Shown: positions 8,170 through 17,264, counted from the first letter of the stretch. The stretch: 64,000 nt of DNA from Rhizobium sp. ASV8 (GCF_016429255.1 NZ_JAELUG010000013.1:18756-82755); one strand, 5' to 3'. Program-made: numbers and translations. Notes: generated by a model from the sequence alone, not told the origin.

Positions 8170-8916
8170 TCAGAAACCGGCCGCGTCCACGACGCCGCGA
8201 TCGCAGCCGAACGACGTGCTGCCCGCCCCCTGGATCAATTTGGCGAGCCGTGGCTCGTTGCCCTGCTGAGGATCGAGTGCATCTTCCGACAGGCCGATCG
8301 TCAGCTCCGAGATCATCCTGACGTTGCCGACGCGGCGGCAGCTCATCTTGATGCGCGCATTGGCGTCCTCGCCGAAGCTCTGGTCGAAGGCGGCCTTGAT
8401 GGTTTCGGCGTCCAGTTCCTTGCCGATATTCTTGGCGAAAAGATCACGAACGGCAGAGGCATTGAGCTCGGTGATCAGGCCGGCGGCGATGGAAAAATAT
8501 TGGTCGGCGGTCAGCTTCGAGCAAGTGCCGTGCTTGATCCACTCATGCCGCTCGAGGCCGGACTGCGTGCCTGGCATGACCTTGTCCAGCTTGGCCTTCA
8601 CGTCCTGCGACAGTTGCACCGCCGGCAGATCTTTCCAGTCACGGCCACGATCAGCCTGTTTCAGGTCGTCGGAGACGTCGCAATATTCCTGCCGCATCGG
8701 CCAGAGGCCGTGCAGCGAAAAATTCGTAGCATCGTAATTGCTCGACGATTGGTTCCGGCATTCCGCCTTTTTCTGGTTTGTCGCGCAAAATGCCGGCTCC
8801 CAGCTTGCTGCCAGGATAAAGCGCGTGCGCCCCCTGCTGTGTTCCTGCGCCACCGCGCTCGCGACCGTCCCGACCGAAAGGAGCACAACCGCAAATACTC
8901 GAAGCAAATGCTTCAT
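8170..8916 (-). CDS. Secreted/periplasmic ribonuclease T2
   Basis: RNase T2-family endoribonuclease (248 aa) that cleaves single-stranded RNA through a 2',3'-cyclic phosphate. A Sec signal peptide covers about residues 1-24 (ending SAVAQ). Both catalytic boxes are intact: CAS-I as FSLHGLWP (about 67-74) and CAS-II as RHEWIKHGTC (about 123-132), supplying the catalytic histidines, Glu and Lys. Several cysteines suggest disulfides and export to an oxidising compartment. GGAGGCG lies just before the ATG at 8916. It probably scavenges RNA-derived nutrients in the periplasm, like E. coli RNase I. Confidence 0.92.
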   Translation of the reverse strand: MKHLLRVFAVVLLSVGTVASAVAQEHSRGRTRFILAASWEPAFCATNQKKAECRNQSSSNYDATNFSLHGLWPMRQEYCDVSDDLKQADRGRDWKDLPAVQLSQDVKAKLDKVMPGTQSGLERHEWIKHGTCSKLTADQYFSIAAGLITELNASAVRDLFAKNIGKELDAETIKAAFDQSFGEDANARIKMSCRRVGNVRMISELTIGLSEDALDPQQGNEPRLAKLIQGAGSTSFGCDRGVVDAAGF

Positions 8917-9080
8917 TCCACGCCTCCAACTAGAACATTATGGGAACAAATAAGCAGTTTGACCAAGTCTACGCAACCCTGAATCACAGGGCATCAGAGA
9001 TTTATTTCTGTGGGCCTCAACGACTGTCCATTGCATTCCGCCGGCTGATCAACTCTCATTCACATGGGGAGGAACGGTGC

Positions 9081-10013
9081 ATGTTTGCCGAGACGCAACG
9101 CCTGAAAAGTCCGACGGGCGCGACGATTGCCTATCATCACACGCGGGCGTCGGGTGCAGCGTGCGGCATCCTCCTGATATCCCACGGCCTTGCCGAGCAT
9201 TCGCGCCGTTACCAAGCCTTCGCGGACGCAATGGCCTCGCATGGGTTTCATGTCTATGCCCATGATCACCGCGGGCACGGCGAAACAGTCGCGGCCGATG
9301 CGCCGATCGGTCGTTTCGCACGAAGAAACGGCGGCGATCAGGTGATGGCGGACGTTCTGGCCATGCGTGAACTTGCCGCCGCAGCTCACCCCGGTCTGCC
9401 GATCATCCTCTTCGGCCACTCCATGGGCGGACTGATCAGCCTCAACACCGCCGTCACCTACCCCGATAAGTTCGATGCCGTCACAGTCTGGAATTCCAAC
9501 TTCAATCCGGGCATTGCCGGCCGCGCCGCGCAGCTCATCCTGAAGACGGAACGCATGTTCAAGGGGTCGGATGTACCAAGCGGACCGCTGCCGAAACTGA
9601 CGTTCGACACTTGGGGCAAGTCCATTCCAGATCGCCGCACTGAGTTCGATTGGCTGTCGCGCGTGCCCGAGCAGGTGGACAAATACATTGCCGATCCTCT
9701 TTGCGGCTTCGATGCCTCTGTTTCGCTCTGGCTGGACATATTCGAATTGAGTTTTCGCGCGCCGCAAAGGGCCTGTCTCGACAGGCTGCGACGCGATATG
9801 CCGATCCACCTCGTCGGAGGCGGAAAGGATCCGGCCACAGACAATGGAAAAGCGATTTCCTGGCTGTCAGACCATTTGAAGCGTGCCGGCTTCTCCCGCG
9901 TTACCACCACCATCCATCCGGACATGCGGCATGAAACCTTGAATGAAATCGGAGCCGACCAAGTTACTTCCGACTTTGCCGACTGGTGCAGGAAAATAGC
10001 GGCAAAGAATTGA
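9081..10013 (+). CDS. Alpha/beta hydrolase (monoacylglycerol lipase/lysophospholipase-like)
   Basis: 310-residue cytosolic alpha/beta hydrolase of the Hydrolase_4 (PldB/MGL) type. It shows the oxyanion strand GILLISHGLAEHSRRY, the AHDHRGHGET segment, the nucleophile elbow LFGHSMGG (Ser catalytic), and a late Asp/His pair suggested by HLVGGGKDPATDNG and TIHPDMRHETLNE. The ATG at 9081 follows GGGGAGGAA at a suitable distance; longer upstream starts give an unlike N-terminus. The EamA gene follows 19 bp downstream, so the two may be cotranscribed. The natural ester substrate is not predictable; lysophospholipids or monoacylglycerols are typical. Confidence 0.88.
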   Translation: MFAETQRLKSPTGATIAYHHTRASGAACGILLISHGLAEHSRRYQAFADAMASHGFHVYAHDHRGHGETVAADAPIGRFARRNGGDQVMADVLAMRELAAAAHPGLPIILFGHSMGGLISLNTAVTYPDKFDAVTVWNSNFNPGIAGRAAQLILKTERMFKGSDVPSGPLPKLTFDTWGKSIPDRRTEFDWLSRVPEQVDKYIADPLCGFDASVSLWLDIFELSFRAPQRACLDRLRRDMPIHLVGGGKDPATDNGKAISWLSDHLKRAGFSRVTTTIHPDMRHETLNEIGADQVTSDFADWCRKIAAKN

Positions 10014-10032
10014 TATTAAAAGGAATACCAAA

Positions 10033-10992
10033 ATGAATGCCACCGGCGGCTCCTCGCTGCGCTTACCGCAGTCGGAGCTGACTTTCGGCCTTGCGATGAT
10101 GTTCATCTCCGTCATCCTCTCGCCGATCATCGATATCTTCTCCAAGCTTGCAGCAGCCACCGTCCCGCCGGCCGAAGTCACCGCCGCACGCTTTATCCTG
10201 CAGGCGCTCTTTGCCCTGCCGATCATGGCCATGCGCGGACAATGGGGCGTCTGGTCATGGAGTCGCAGCGGCGTGCATGCCATCCGTGCCGGCGTGCTGA
10301 CCCTATCCATGGTCTCGTTCGTGACGACGTTGCAGGTCATGGAGGTTGCCGATGCCATCGCCATATTTTTCGTGGAGCCGATCATCCTGACTGTCCTCAG
10401 CAGCATTTTCCTGAAGGAGACGATCGGTTGGCGGCGCTACACCGCCTGCGCGGTGGGCTTCTTCGGCGCGATGCTGATCATCCAGCCGAGCTTTCAGGAA
10501 GTCGGCTTCGTTGCTCTGCTGCCTGTTGTCACCGCATTCTGCATCGCAGTCTATGTGATGATCACCCGCGTCGTCTCCCATAGCGAGGACGCATCGTCGA
10601 TGCAGTTCCAGACCGGCATATGGGGCGTCGTTTTCAGCTTGATCCTGCTTGCCATCGGCCGTGCCACCGACGTTGCAATCCTCGGTTCGGTCGTCCCGGA
10701 CCTGACGGCCATGCTCTACCTGCTCGGCGTCGGCGCCAGCGCGGCCATCACCGGTATTCTCACGGTATACGCCTATCGCGCCGCACCGGCCTCCATGCTG
10801 GCGCCTCTGCAATATTTCGAAATCGTTTCGGCGACGATCTTTGGATGGCTCGTCTTCGACAATTTTCCGGATGCGATCAAATGGCTCGGCATCCTCATCA
10901 TCATTGGCTCGGGGCTCTACATTCTCTGGCGCGAGCGGCGCTTTGCTTCCAAGCCGGTATCCGATACATCTGAAACAGCATTCACGCCGTAA
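10033..10992 (+). CDS. EamA/DMT-superfamily transporter
   Basis: 319-residue polytopic membrane protein with about ten transmembrane segments in two EamA repeats, recognised from the FGLAMMFISVILSPIIDIFSK opening helix, the conserved FFVEPIILTVLSSIFLKETI end of repeat 1, and SATIFGWLVFDNFPDAIKWLG near the C-terminus. It differs in sequence from the EamA protein at 2909. It stands 18 bp before the CoA-transferase gene, so it probably belongs to the same operon. It may move a substrate or product of the CoA-transferase/ThDP pair; substrate unknown. Confidence 0.88.
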   Translation: MNATGGSSLRLPQSELTFGLAMMFISVILSPIIDIFSKLAAATVPPAEVTAARFILQALFALPIMAMRGQWGVWSWSRSGVHAIRAGVLTLSMVSFVTTLQVMEVADAIAIFFVEPIILTVLSSIFLKETIGWRRYTACAVGFFGAMLIIQPSFQEVGFVALLPVVTAFCIAVYVMITRVVSHSEDASSMQFQTGIWGVVFSLILLAIGRATDVAILGSVVPDLTAMLYLLGVGASAAITGILTVYAYRAAPASMLAPLQYFEIVSATIFGWLVFDNFPDAIKWLGILIIIGSGLYILWRERRFASKPVSDTSETAFTP

Positions 10993-11010
10993 GCGAGAGA
11001 GCGGATCGAC

Positions 11011-12213
11011 ATGACAGACCAAAAGACCAAGAAACCTCCGCTTTCCGGTATCCGCGTCATCGAGCTTGCCCGCGTGCTGGCCGGCCCCTGGGCCGGGCAA
11101 ATGCTGGCCGATCTTGGCGCCGATGTCATCAAGGTGGAAAATCCCGACGGCGGCGACGATACGCGCCAATGGGGTCCCCCCTTCGTCGAAGGCAAGGATG
11201 GCGAAAACCTCTCGGCCGCCTATTATCACTCGGCAAACCGCGGCAAGCGCTCCATCGTCGCCGACCTCAAGACGGAAGAAGGTCAGGAGCTGGTGCGCCG
11301 GCTGGTTAAGACCGCGGACGTGGTGATCGAGAACTTCAAGCTCGGCGGCCTCGTCAAGTACGGGCTGGATTACGAAAGCCTGAAGAAGGTCAATCCCCGC
11401 ATCGTCTATTGCTCCATCACCGGCTTCGGGCAGACCGGCCCCTATGCGGGCCTGGCGGGCTACGACTATATCGTCCAGGGCATGTCCGGTTTCATGTCGA
11501 TCACCGGCGAGCCGGACGGCCAGCCGGTGAAGGCAGGCGTTGCGATCGCCGATATCTTCACCGGTATCTATGCTGTCTCGGCAATCGAGGCGGCGCTGAT
11601 CCACGCACTCAAGTCCGGCGAGGGCCAGCTTGTCGATATGGCGCTGCTCGATGTGCAATCGGCCGTGCTCGCCAATCAGAACATGAACTATCTGATCTCG
11701 GGCAAACCACCCGTGCGGCTCGGCAACGCCCATCCGAACATCTCGCCCTACGAGGTCGTTCCGACCGCAGACGGCTATCTCATTCTCGCCGTCGGCAATG
11801 ACGGACAGTTCCGCCGCCTTTGCGCCATTCTTGGCCTCGACACCCACGCCGACGACGAGCGCTATGCCACCAACAAAGCCCGCGTTCTCAACCGCAACGA
11901 GGTCCGTGCCTTCATATCGGCGAAGACTTTGACTTGGAACAAGGCGGACCTGTTGAAGGCCTGCGAGGACAATGCCGTGCCTGCCGGCGCCATCAACACG
12001 ATCGAGGATATGTTCGCCGACCCGCAGATCAAGGCGCGCGGCCTGCGTATCGATCTTGAAGACGCTGCAGGCACCATGATCCCAAGCGTGCGCACGCCGA
12101 TCGTTCTGTCGGAGACACCGTTGACTTATACGCGGCCAAGTCCGCGCCTTGGGGAGCATCAGGAGGAGGTTCTCGCCGAATTGGCGGAACTGGAGGGAAA
12201 GGCGAAGATATGA
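11011..12213 (+). CDS. Class III CoA-transferase (CaiB/BaiF family)
   Basis: 400-residue family III CoA transferase, which moves CoA between carboxylic acids through an aspartyl-CoA thioester. The hallmark N-terminus GIRVIELARVLAGPWAGQMLADLGADVIKVE is present (about 10-40). Further marks are NRGKRSIVADLK, the GFGQTGPYAGLAGYDYIVQG block, and the catalytic Asp in VKAGVAIADIFTG (about residue 187). The stop overlaps the start of the next gene as ATGA, implying coupled expression with the ThDP enzyme. Family members act on formate/oxalate, succinate, carnitine or bile acids; the actual acid cannot be decided here. Confidence 0.92.
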   Translation: MTDQKTKKPPLSGIRVIELARVLAGPWAGQMLADLGADVIKVENPDGGDDTRQWGPPFVEGKDGENLSAAYYHSANRGKRSIVADLKTEEGQELVRRLVKTADVVIENFKLGGLVKYGLDYESLKKVNPRIVYCSITGFGQTGPYAGLAGYDYIVQGMSGFMSITGEPDGQPVKAGVAIADIFTGIYAVSAIEAALIHALKSGEGQLVDMALLDVQSAVLANQNMNYLISGKPPVRLGNAHPNISPYEVVPTADGYLILAVGNDGQFRRLCAILGLDTHADDERYATNKARVLNRNEVRAFISAKTLTWNKADLLKACEDNAVPAGAINTIEDMFADPQIKARGLRIDLEDAAGTMIPSVRTPIVLSETPLTYTRPSPRLGEHQEEVLAELAELEGKAKI

Positions 12214-13868
12214 AACGAACGGGCGGCCAACTCATCGTCGAAGCTTTGAAGGCAAATGGCGTCAAGCGCATTTCCTGCGTGCCGGGCGAGAGCTTTCTTG
12301 CGGTGCTCGATGCGCTGCATGACAGCGACATCAACGTACTCGTCTGCCGTCAGGAGGGTGGCGCGGCGATGATGGCGGATGCCTGGGGTCGTCTCACAGG
12401 CGAGCCGGGCATCTGCATGGTGACCCGCGGCCCAGGAGCCACCAACGCATCAGCCGGCCTGCACATTGCCCGACAGGACTCGATCCCGATGATCCTCTTC
12501 ATCGGTCAGGTCCAGCGCGATGCCCGCGAGCGCGAGGCTTTCCAGGAGGTGGAATTCCGTCGGGCGCTGACCGAATATGCAAAATGGGTCGGCGAGATCG
12601 ACGATGCCGCTCGCATCCCGGAATTCGTCACCCGGGCTTTCGCAGTCGCGACGTCGGGGCGGCCTGGCCCTGTCGTGCTGACGCTGCCGGAAGACATGCT
12701 GCGGGACGAAGTCGAAGCGCCTGACGCCAAGCCCTATACGCCCGTTGCCGCCCATCCTGGTAGCAGTCAGATGGCGGAGCTAAGCCAGCGCCTAGCTGCC
12801 GCAGAGCGCCCGATGGTCATCATCGGTGGTACGCGGTGGAACCAAGAGGCGGTTGCCGGCATCCAGCAATTTGCCGAGCGGTTCAATCTGCCCGTGGGAT
12901 GTTCCTTCCGGCGGCAGATGCTGTTCGACCATCTGCATCCGAGTTATGCGGGCGACGTCGGTATAGGTATCAACCCGGCGCTGGCAAAGGAAATCAAGGA
13001 AGCGGATCTGCTGATCCTCCTTGGCGGTCGCCTCTCCGAAATGCCCTCCTCCGGCTATACGCTGGTCGATATCCCTTACCCGCATCAGCAGCTCGTCCAT
13101 ATCTACCCGGACCCGTCCGAACTCGGCCACGTCTATCGCCCGGATCTGGCGATTTGCGCGAGCCCGGCCGATTTCGTCTCGGCACTTGCCGATCTGGAAG
13201 CGCCGGTCAAAGCGCGTTGGGCCGATCGCACCGAGCGCATGCATGCCGCCTACCTCACCTGGTCGACGACGCCGGAGAAAAGCCCGGGCTCCGTGCACAT
13301 GGGCCGCATCATGGATTGGATCGAAGCCAATACGGCTGCCGACACGATCTTCACCAATGGAGCCGGCAACTACGCGACGTGGCTGCATCGTTTTCACCGT
13401 TTCCGCCGCTTCGAGACGCAGGCAGCGCCGGCATCCGGATCGATGGGTTATGGCCTGCCGGCAGCGGTTGCCGCCAAGCAGCTGTTTCCGGAACGGGAGG
13501 TTATCTGCTTTGCCGGCGACGGCTGCTTCATGATGCACGGACAGGAGTTCGCGACCGCCGTGCAATATGGCTTGCCGCTGATCGCGCTCGTCATCAACAA
13601 CGGCATGTACGGCACCATTCGCATGCATCAGGAGCGGGAATATCCCGGCCGTGTCAGCGGTACGGAACTCAGGAATCCGGATTTTGCAGCACTTGCCCGT
13701 GCCTATGGCGGCCACGGAGAGACAGTGAAGGCGACCGAGGAATTTGCTCCAGCCTTCGAACGAGCCCGCGCCAGCGGCAAGCCGGCGATCATCGAGATCG
13801 CGCTCGATCCGGAAGCGATCACTCCATCGCGCACGCTAACGGAAATCGCCCAAACGAAAGGCCGGTGA
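12210..13868 (+). CDS. Thiamine-diphosphate enzyme of the acetolactate synthase-like family
   Basis: 552-residue ThDP-dependent decarboxylase/synthase-fold enzyme with N-terminal PYR (about 4-170), central (about 190-320) and C-terminal PP (about 370-535) domains. The catalytic Glu is in CRQEGGAAMMADA. The diphosphate/Mg motif is FAGDGCFMM ending about 28 residues later in VINNG (GDG...NN). It resembles the large subunit of acetolactate synthase, but no regulatory small-subunit gene is adjacent. It is instead ATGA-coupled to a class III CoA transferase, so a role in branched-chain synthesis is doubtful and decarboxylation of a keto- or oxalyl-type acid is conceivable. Substrate uncertain. Confidence 0.88.
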   Translation: MKRTGGQLIVEALKANGVKRISCVPGESFLAVLDALHDSDINVLVCRQEGGAAMMADAWGRLTGEPGICMVTRGPGATNASAGLHIARQDSIPMILFIGQVQRDAREREAFQEVEFRRALTEYAKWVGEIDDAARIPEFVTRAFAVATSGRPGPVVLTLPEDMLRDEVEAPDAKPYTPVAAHPGSSQMAELSQRLAAAERPMVIIGGTRWNQEAVAGIQQFAERFNLPVGCSFRRQMLFDHLHPSYAGDVGIGINPALAKEIKEADLLILLGGRLSEMPSSGYTLVDIPYPHQQLVHIYPDPSELGHVYRPDLAICASPADFVSALADLEAPVKARWADRTERMHAAYLTWSTTPEKSPGSVHMGRIMDWIEANTAADTIFTNGAGNYATWLHRFHRFRRFETQAAPASGSMGYGLPAAVAAKQLFPEREVICFAGDGCFMMHGQEFATAVQYGLPLIALVINNGMYGTIRMHQEREYPGRVSGTELRNPDFAALARAYGGHGETVKATEEFAPAFERARASGKPAIIEIALDPEAITPSRTLTEIAQTKGR

Positions 13869-13886
13869 GCGCAAGCTCCCGGCCTT
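13858..13886. terminator. Tetraloop hairpin between convergent genes
   Basis: AAGGCCGG (13858-13865) pairs with CCGGCCTT (13879-13886). The inner GAGC/GCTC pair closes a GCAA tetraloop, giving a nearly continuous 12-bp stem that overlaps the stop codon of the ThDP gene. No strong T tract on either side; it probably ends or stabilises both converging transcripts. Confidence 0.6.
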
Positions 13887-13910
13887 CCAAAAAACATGTG
13901 GCGCGCTGGC

Positions 13911-14255
13911 TTAGTCGAGCGCTGCGGTCACAATGAACTCGACCTTGTACTTCGGCGCAGCGAGCTTGGCTTCGCTGGTGGCGCGAGCCGGCGTGTTGGC
14001 CGGATCGACCCAGGCTTCCCATGCAGCGTTCATTTCTGCGAAGTCGGAAATGTCTGCGAGATAGATGAGCGTCTGCAGGACCTTCGACTTGTTGCTGCCG
14101 GCTGCTGCGAGCAGGCGGTCAACTTCAGCCAGTGCAGACTTGCACTGATCCGTAACGCTTGCGCCTTCGCCGACCTGGCCAGCGAGATAAACGGTGTTGC
14201 CGTGGATGACTGCGCCGCTCATGCGGGCGCCGACGTCGATACGCTTGATGCTCAT
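13911..14255 (-). CDS. RidA/YjgF-family protein
   Basis: 114-residue protein of the RidA superfamily, trimeric enzymes that hydrolyse reactive enamine/imine intermediates released by PLP enzymes. The fold is recognised from VIHGNTVYLAGQVG near the start, the ALAEVDRLLAAAGSNKSKVLQ helix, ISDFAEMNAAW and the closing PKYKVEFIVTAAL strand. The Arg that binds the carboxylate in true RidA is plausibly the one in TPARATSEA, but position assignment is uncertain, so it may be a divergent Rid subgroup. It forms a short minus-strand run with the next two genes upstream. Confidence 0.85.
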   Translation of the reverse strand: MSIKRIDVGARMSGAVIHGNTVYLAGQVGEGASVTDQCKSALAEVDRLLAAAGSNKSKVLQTLIYLADISDFAEMNAAWEAWVDPANTPARATSEAKLAAPKYKVEFIVTAALD

Positions 14256-14338
14256 GATTTTCTCCTGATGTTGTTTTGACAGGTAAACAAGGCGTGGCGT
14301 GTAACCTGCCCTGCAATCTCAAGGGTTGGGAAGGCGGC

Positions 14339-14677
14339 TCAACCGCGAATGTGGTGCGTCTTCTGATAGATCGCCGTCGAGCGTGCACCGGACCGGCAAT
14401 AGCCGAGCATCGGCCGCGGGAATTCGTCGAGCGCATCGACCATGCCCTGCACGGCCTCTTCGGTCACGCCCATCGGCCCAACCGGCACATGAGCAATTTC
14501 CAGACCGAGCTCCTTGGCGCGGGCCTCGATGACGCCGAACGGCGTCTGGTCCGGGCTTTCACCGTCCGGACGGTGGCATACGATGGACTTGAACCCCATG
14601 GCTTTGATCTGGTCGAGATCCTCAACGCTGATCTGGCCGGATACCGAATACTCATCATCGATCGGGCGGATATCCAT
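14339..14677 (-). CDS. TIGR01244-type phosphatase-like/sulfur transferase protein
   Basis: 112-residue single-domain protein with the cysteine-phosphatase loop CRSGARS (about residues 94-100, CX5R pattern) following a PMLGY strand. The N-terminus (VSGQISVEDLDQIKAMGFKSIVCHRPDGE) matches the beta-lactamase hydrolase-like/DSP-like domain, which in rhizobia is found alone or fused to a metallo-beta-lactamase (Blh type). The fused hydrolase domain is absent here. It may act on phosphorylated small molecules or in persulfide handling; function is not established. Confidence 0.82.
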   Translation of the reverse strand: MDIRPIDDEYSVSGQISVEDLDQIKAMGFKSIVCHRPDGESPDQTPFGVIEARAKELGLEIAHVPVGPMGVTEEAVQGMVDALDEFPRPMLGYCRSGARSTAIYQKTHHIRG

Positions 14678-14749
14678 GGTTCATGTCCTCTCTAAAACCG
14701 TGGCCCTGATCTACGCCGCCCCGCATCCAGCGTCAACCGCCGCGCGCGC

Positions 14750-15589
14750 TCAAACGAAGGCAAAGTTGAGCATGAAATTGCGGGCTTCGCCGGGCTGGAG
14801 AATATTGAATTCACCCGCCTCTTCCAGTTCCGCACGGGAGACCCAACGGTGCGAAACCGGCTCTATGCCGAGCACGTTCGCCGGCTCACGCTGATTACGC
14901 CAGACCTGCAGGAACGGCAGGGTTTCTGCGCCAAAACGCACCCTTAGAGACTTACCGCCGATAGCAGCGATAGGTCCAAGGCTGACCTGTGCCCAATCCT
15001 GTCCGGTCTCCCGCGCAGGCACGCAGAAAATATCACCACCCTCTTTGCCGAATGCCCAGGGGAAGCCGCCATCTTCAAGCATCTGCCCGGCAAGGCCGGT
15101 GCCGTTGTCGAGCCATTTGCCGCCGATATTCATATGGTACATCAAAAAGACCGGCATCGCCTCGCCGCTGGTGTTGACGACGCGGTCAGCCAAGGAAACC
15201 TCGCCGGTCGAACCGTCGATCCGCCAATGGCGCTCCAGCCTTGCAGCAAGTCCCTCAGCGGTGACAACGTCGGTATCGGCGCGGCACTCCGCATTGCCAT
15301 TCTCAAATTTGGTCCAGAGAACTTTGGCCGGATTGGAGGAGAACGAACCGTGCAGCGGATAGCGTTTTCCCTCAAAAGCCCCCGTCATCGGCTGCGGATG
15401 GCGGATATGATCCGGTCCACAGGTGAAGAGGAAGCCCTCGAGCGAGTGGTCGATGCGCGGATCGCCGTCATCCGGAATGGCGCGTCCGGGAGCAAGATCA
15501 TTCCCCTCTACGATGCAAGCACCGATATCCAGAACCGAAGTCTCATCAAGTGCAAGTTTCGGTCCTTTAGCCGCAGCAAAATCTATCAT
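14750..15589 (-). CDS. Aldose-1-epimerase-like protein (DUF4432 type)
   Basis: 279-residue protein with galactose-mutarotase-like beta-sandwich features. Seen are the GFLFTCGPDHIRHPQ block, YPLHGSFSSNPAKV with a conserved His, VFLMYHMNIGGKWLDNGT, and a late QVWRNQREPANVLGIEPVSHR containing a conserved Glu. DUF4432 relatives are presumed to bind or epimerise sugars, with the late Glu and His as general base and acid. No sugar operon adjoins it, so the substrate stays open. No obvious signal peptide; probably cytosolic. Confidence 0.8.
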   Translation of the reverse strand: MIDFAAAKGPKLALDETSVLDIGACIVEGNDLAPGRAIPDDGDPRIDHSLEGFLFTCGPDHIRHPQPMTGAFEGKRYPLHGSFSSNPAKVLWTKFENGNAECRADTDVVTAEGLAARLERHWRIDGSTGEVSLADRVVNTSGEAMPVFLMYHMNIGGKWLDNGTGLAGQMLEDGGFPWAFGKEGGDIFCVPARETGQDWAQVSLGPIAAIGGKSLRVRFGAETLPFLQVWRNQREPANVLGIEPVSHRWVSRAELEEAGEFNILQPGEARNFMLNFAFV

Positions 15590-15763
15590 TCCTAGGAATC
15601 CTCCCTGATCGGTCCTGCGCGCGGACGTTGCTCCATAATGGGACGCGGCGCAAATAAATGGTGATTTACCTTACCGAATGTTAACTTGAACCCTTGATCA
15701 CACAAATTTTTATATTTTATTCAGCATGATAATCTAAATTTCCATACTGGCGTCAAATTTGCC

Positions 15764-17245
15764 ATGTGTGTGTCAGCCGAACGACTATCCGAGGATTCGA
15801 CAGACGTGAACCGGTTCGTAAAATTGAGTTTTGTCCTGACAATGACGGCCAGCGTGTCTGCGGTCGCGCTCACCGACGCGCAGGCCCAGTATTACCGCAG
15901 CGGCAACCGCGACACGGTTCTAGTCACTCCAGACGGACGAATTCTTGAACAATACCCCTATGGCGGCGGGTATTCGATGGCGCGAGATGGACGCGGTCGA
16001 AAGGTTCTGGTCGACGCATACGGCAATGTCGTGGCAACGGAAATGAGGGCGAGCACCTATTATCCGCGTGCGCCGGCCCGCGATTCTTATAACGGCAACG
16101 GCAACGGCAATCGATACGGCGATACCCAGCTTTCCGACAATGGCGGCTACCGCGACTATCGCCAGTATCGCAATGATGGCTATGGCCGCTACGACCAGCA
16201 GGATCAGGATGTCGTGACTGGCGGCATCCCGCGAGATGGCGATATTCAACGGCAGCCGCTCGACAACCAGCCGATGCCGGACCCGAGCCAGAGCCAGAAC
16301 AACCAGAGCGGCAACGACTACGCTTCGATCGATCCCCAGCAAGGAACGCCGGATATCATTCGCAAGCCGCCGTCAGATCCCGTCATCACGCTCAAGGGCA
16401 AATCGAAGATGGAAATCACCGCGCTTGAGGTATTCCTCGCGCGGCAGGGCATTTCGCCAGGCGCCATTGACGGCCGCATGGGGGCAAACGTCACCAAGGC
16501 GATCTACGCCTATCAGCAGATGACGGGTCAGACGCTCGATCCCAACAATACCGATGCGATCCTCGAGCAGCTGCGCATGTCCGGCGGCATGCCGATCGTC
16601 AATTATACGATCACGGCAGCCGATGCCGCAGGCCCCTATGTTGCATCCATCCCCGAGGATTATTCGGCGAAAGCGCAGATGCCGTCGCTCGGCTATACCT
16701 CGACGACAGAAATGCTGGCAGAGCGCTTTCACATGGATGAGGGCTATCTGAAGGCCCTGAACCCCGGCGTCGATTTCACCGTACCTGGCAATACCATCAA
16801 GGTCGTCAATACGGGCCCGGGCAAGACCGGCACTGTCGCCAAGATCCTCGCGGACAAGGGCCGCAAGCAGGTTTTCGCCTATGACGCCAACGGTACGCTG
16901 ATCGCCGCCTACCCGGCCAGCATCGGCTCGGCCGATACGCCTTCGCCATCCGGCACGGTGACCGTCGAGCGCGTCGCCTTCAATCCGGGTTACACATACA
17001 ATCCAAAGATCAACTTCCAACAAGCCGGAAACGATAAGGTTCTTAACATCCCGCCTGGCCCGAACGGTCCGGTCGGTACGGTTTGGATGGCCCTGTCGAA
17101 GCCAACTTACGGCATCCACGGCACGCCGGATCCCTCGAGAATTGGCAAAACGCAGAGCCATGGCTGCGTGCGTCTTACGAACTGGGATGCGACGGAACTG
17201 GCAAAGATGGTCAAACCCGGCGTGGTTGTCGAGTTCGTCGACTGA
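15764..17245 (+). CDS. L,D-transpeptidase (YkuD) with peptidoglycan-binding domain and low-complexity linker
   Basis: 493-residue exported protein. A signal peptide ends near ALTDAQAQ. A GTG at 15806 (residue 15), preceded by a weak GAGG, is an alternative start and gives a more typical signal length. A Q/N/Y/D/G/R-rich low-complexity linker (about 95-200) follows. Then come a PG_binding_1-like domain (about 215-270, VFLARQGISPGAIDGRMG), a central region (about 280-350) and the YkuD domain (about 360-490). The YkuD site is intact: HGTPDPSRIG followed by QSHGCVRL with the nucleophile Cys near residue 468. Such enzymes make 3-3 crosslinks or tether outer-membrane proteins to peptidoglycan, a common trait of Rhizobiales walls. 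Confidence 0.9.
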   Translation: MCVSAERLSEDSTDVNRFVKLSFVLTMTASVSAVALTDAQAQYYRSGNRDTVLVTPDGRILEQYPYGGGYSMARDGRGRKVLVDAYGNVVATEMRASTYYPRAPARDSYNGNGNGNRYGDTQLSDNGGYRDYRQYRNDGYGRYDQQDQDVVTGGIPRDGDIQRQPLDNQPMPDPSQSQNNQSGNDYASIDPQQGTPDIIRKPPSDPVITLKGKSKMEITALEVFLARQGISPGAIDGRMGANVTKAIYAYQQMTGQTLDPNNTDAILEQLRMSGGMPIVNYTITAADAAGPYVASIPEDYSAKAQMPSLGYTSTTEMLAERFHMDEGYLKALNPGVDFTVPGNTIKVVNTGPGKTGTVAKILADKGRKQVFAYDANGTLIAAYPASIGSADTPSPSGTVTVERVAFNPGYTYNPKINFQQAGNDKVLNIPPGPNGPVGTVWMALSKPTYGIHGTPDPSRIGKTQSHGCVRLTNWDATELAKMVKPGVVVEFVD

Positions 17246-17264
17246 TCGGCAGGCATCACTGAAC

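Noticed and set aside
8158..8182. tRNA-like start GGCCGGATTAGCTCAG with GGCCGG/CCGGCC arms
   Set aside because: Resembles an acceptor plus D-arm only by chance; no anticodon arm, TTCRA box or CCA end follows, and it overlaps the 3' end of the RNase T2 gene.
10303..12159. 618-codon open frame on the minus strand across the EamA and CoA-transferase genes
   Set aside because: It spans two well-supported genes and their gap; composition is unnatural (repeated Asp/His/Arg) and no domain is seen.
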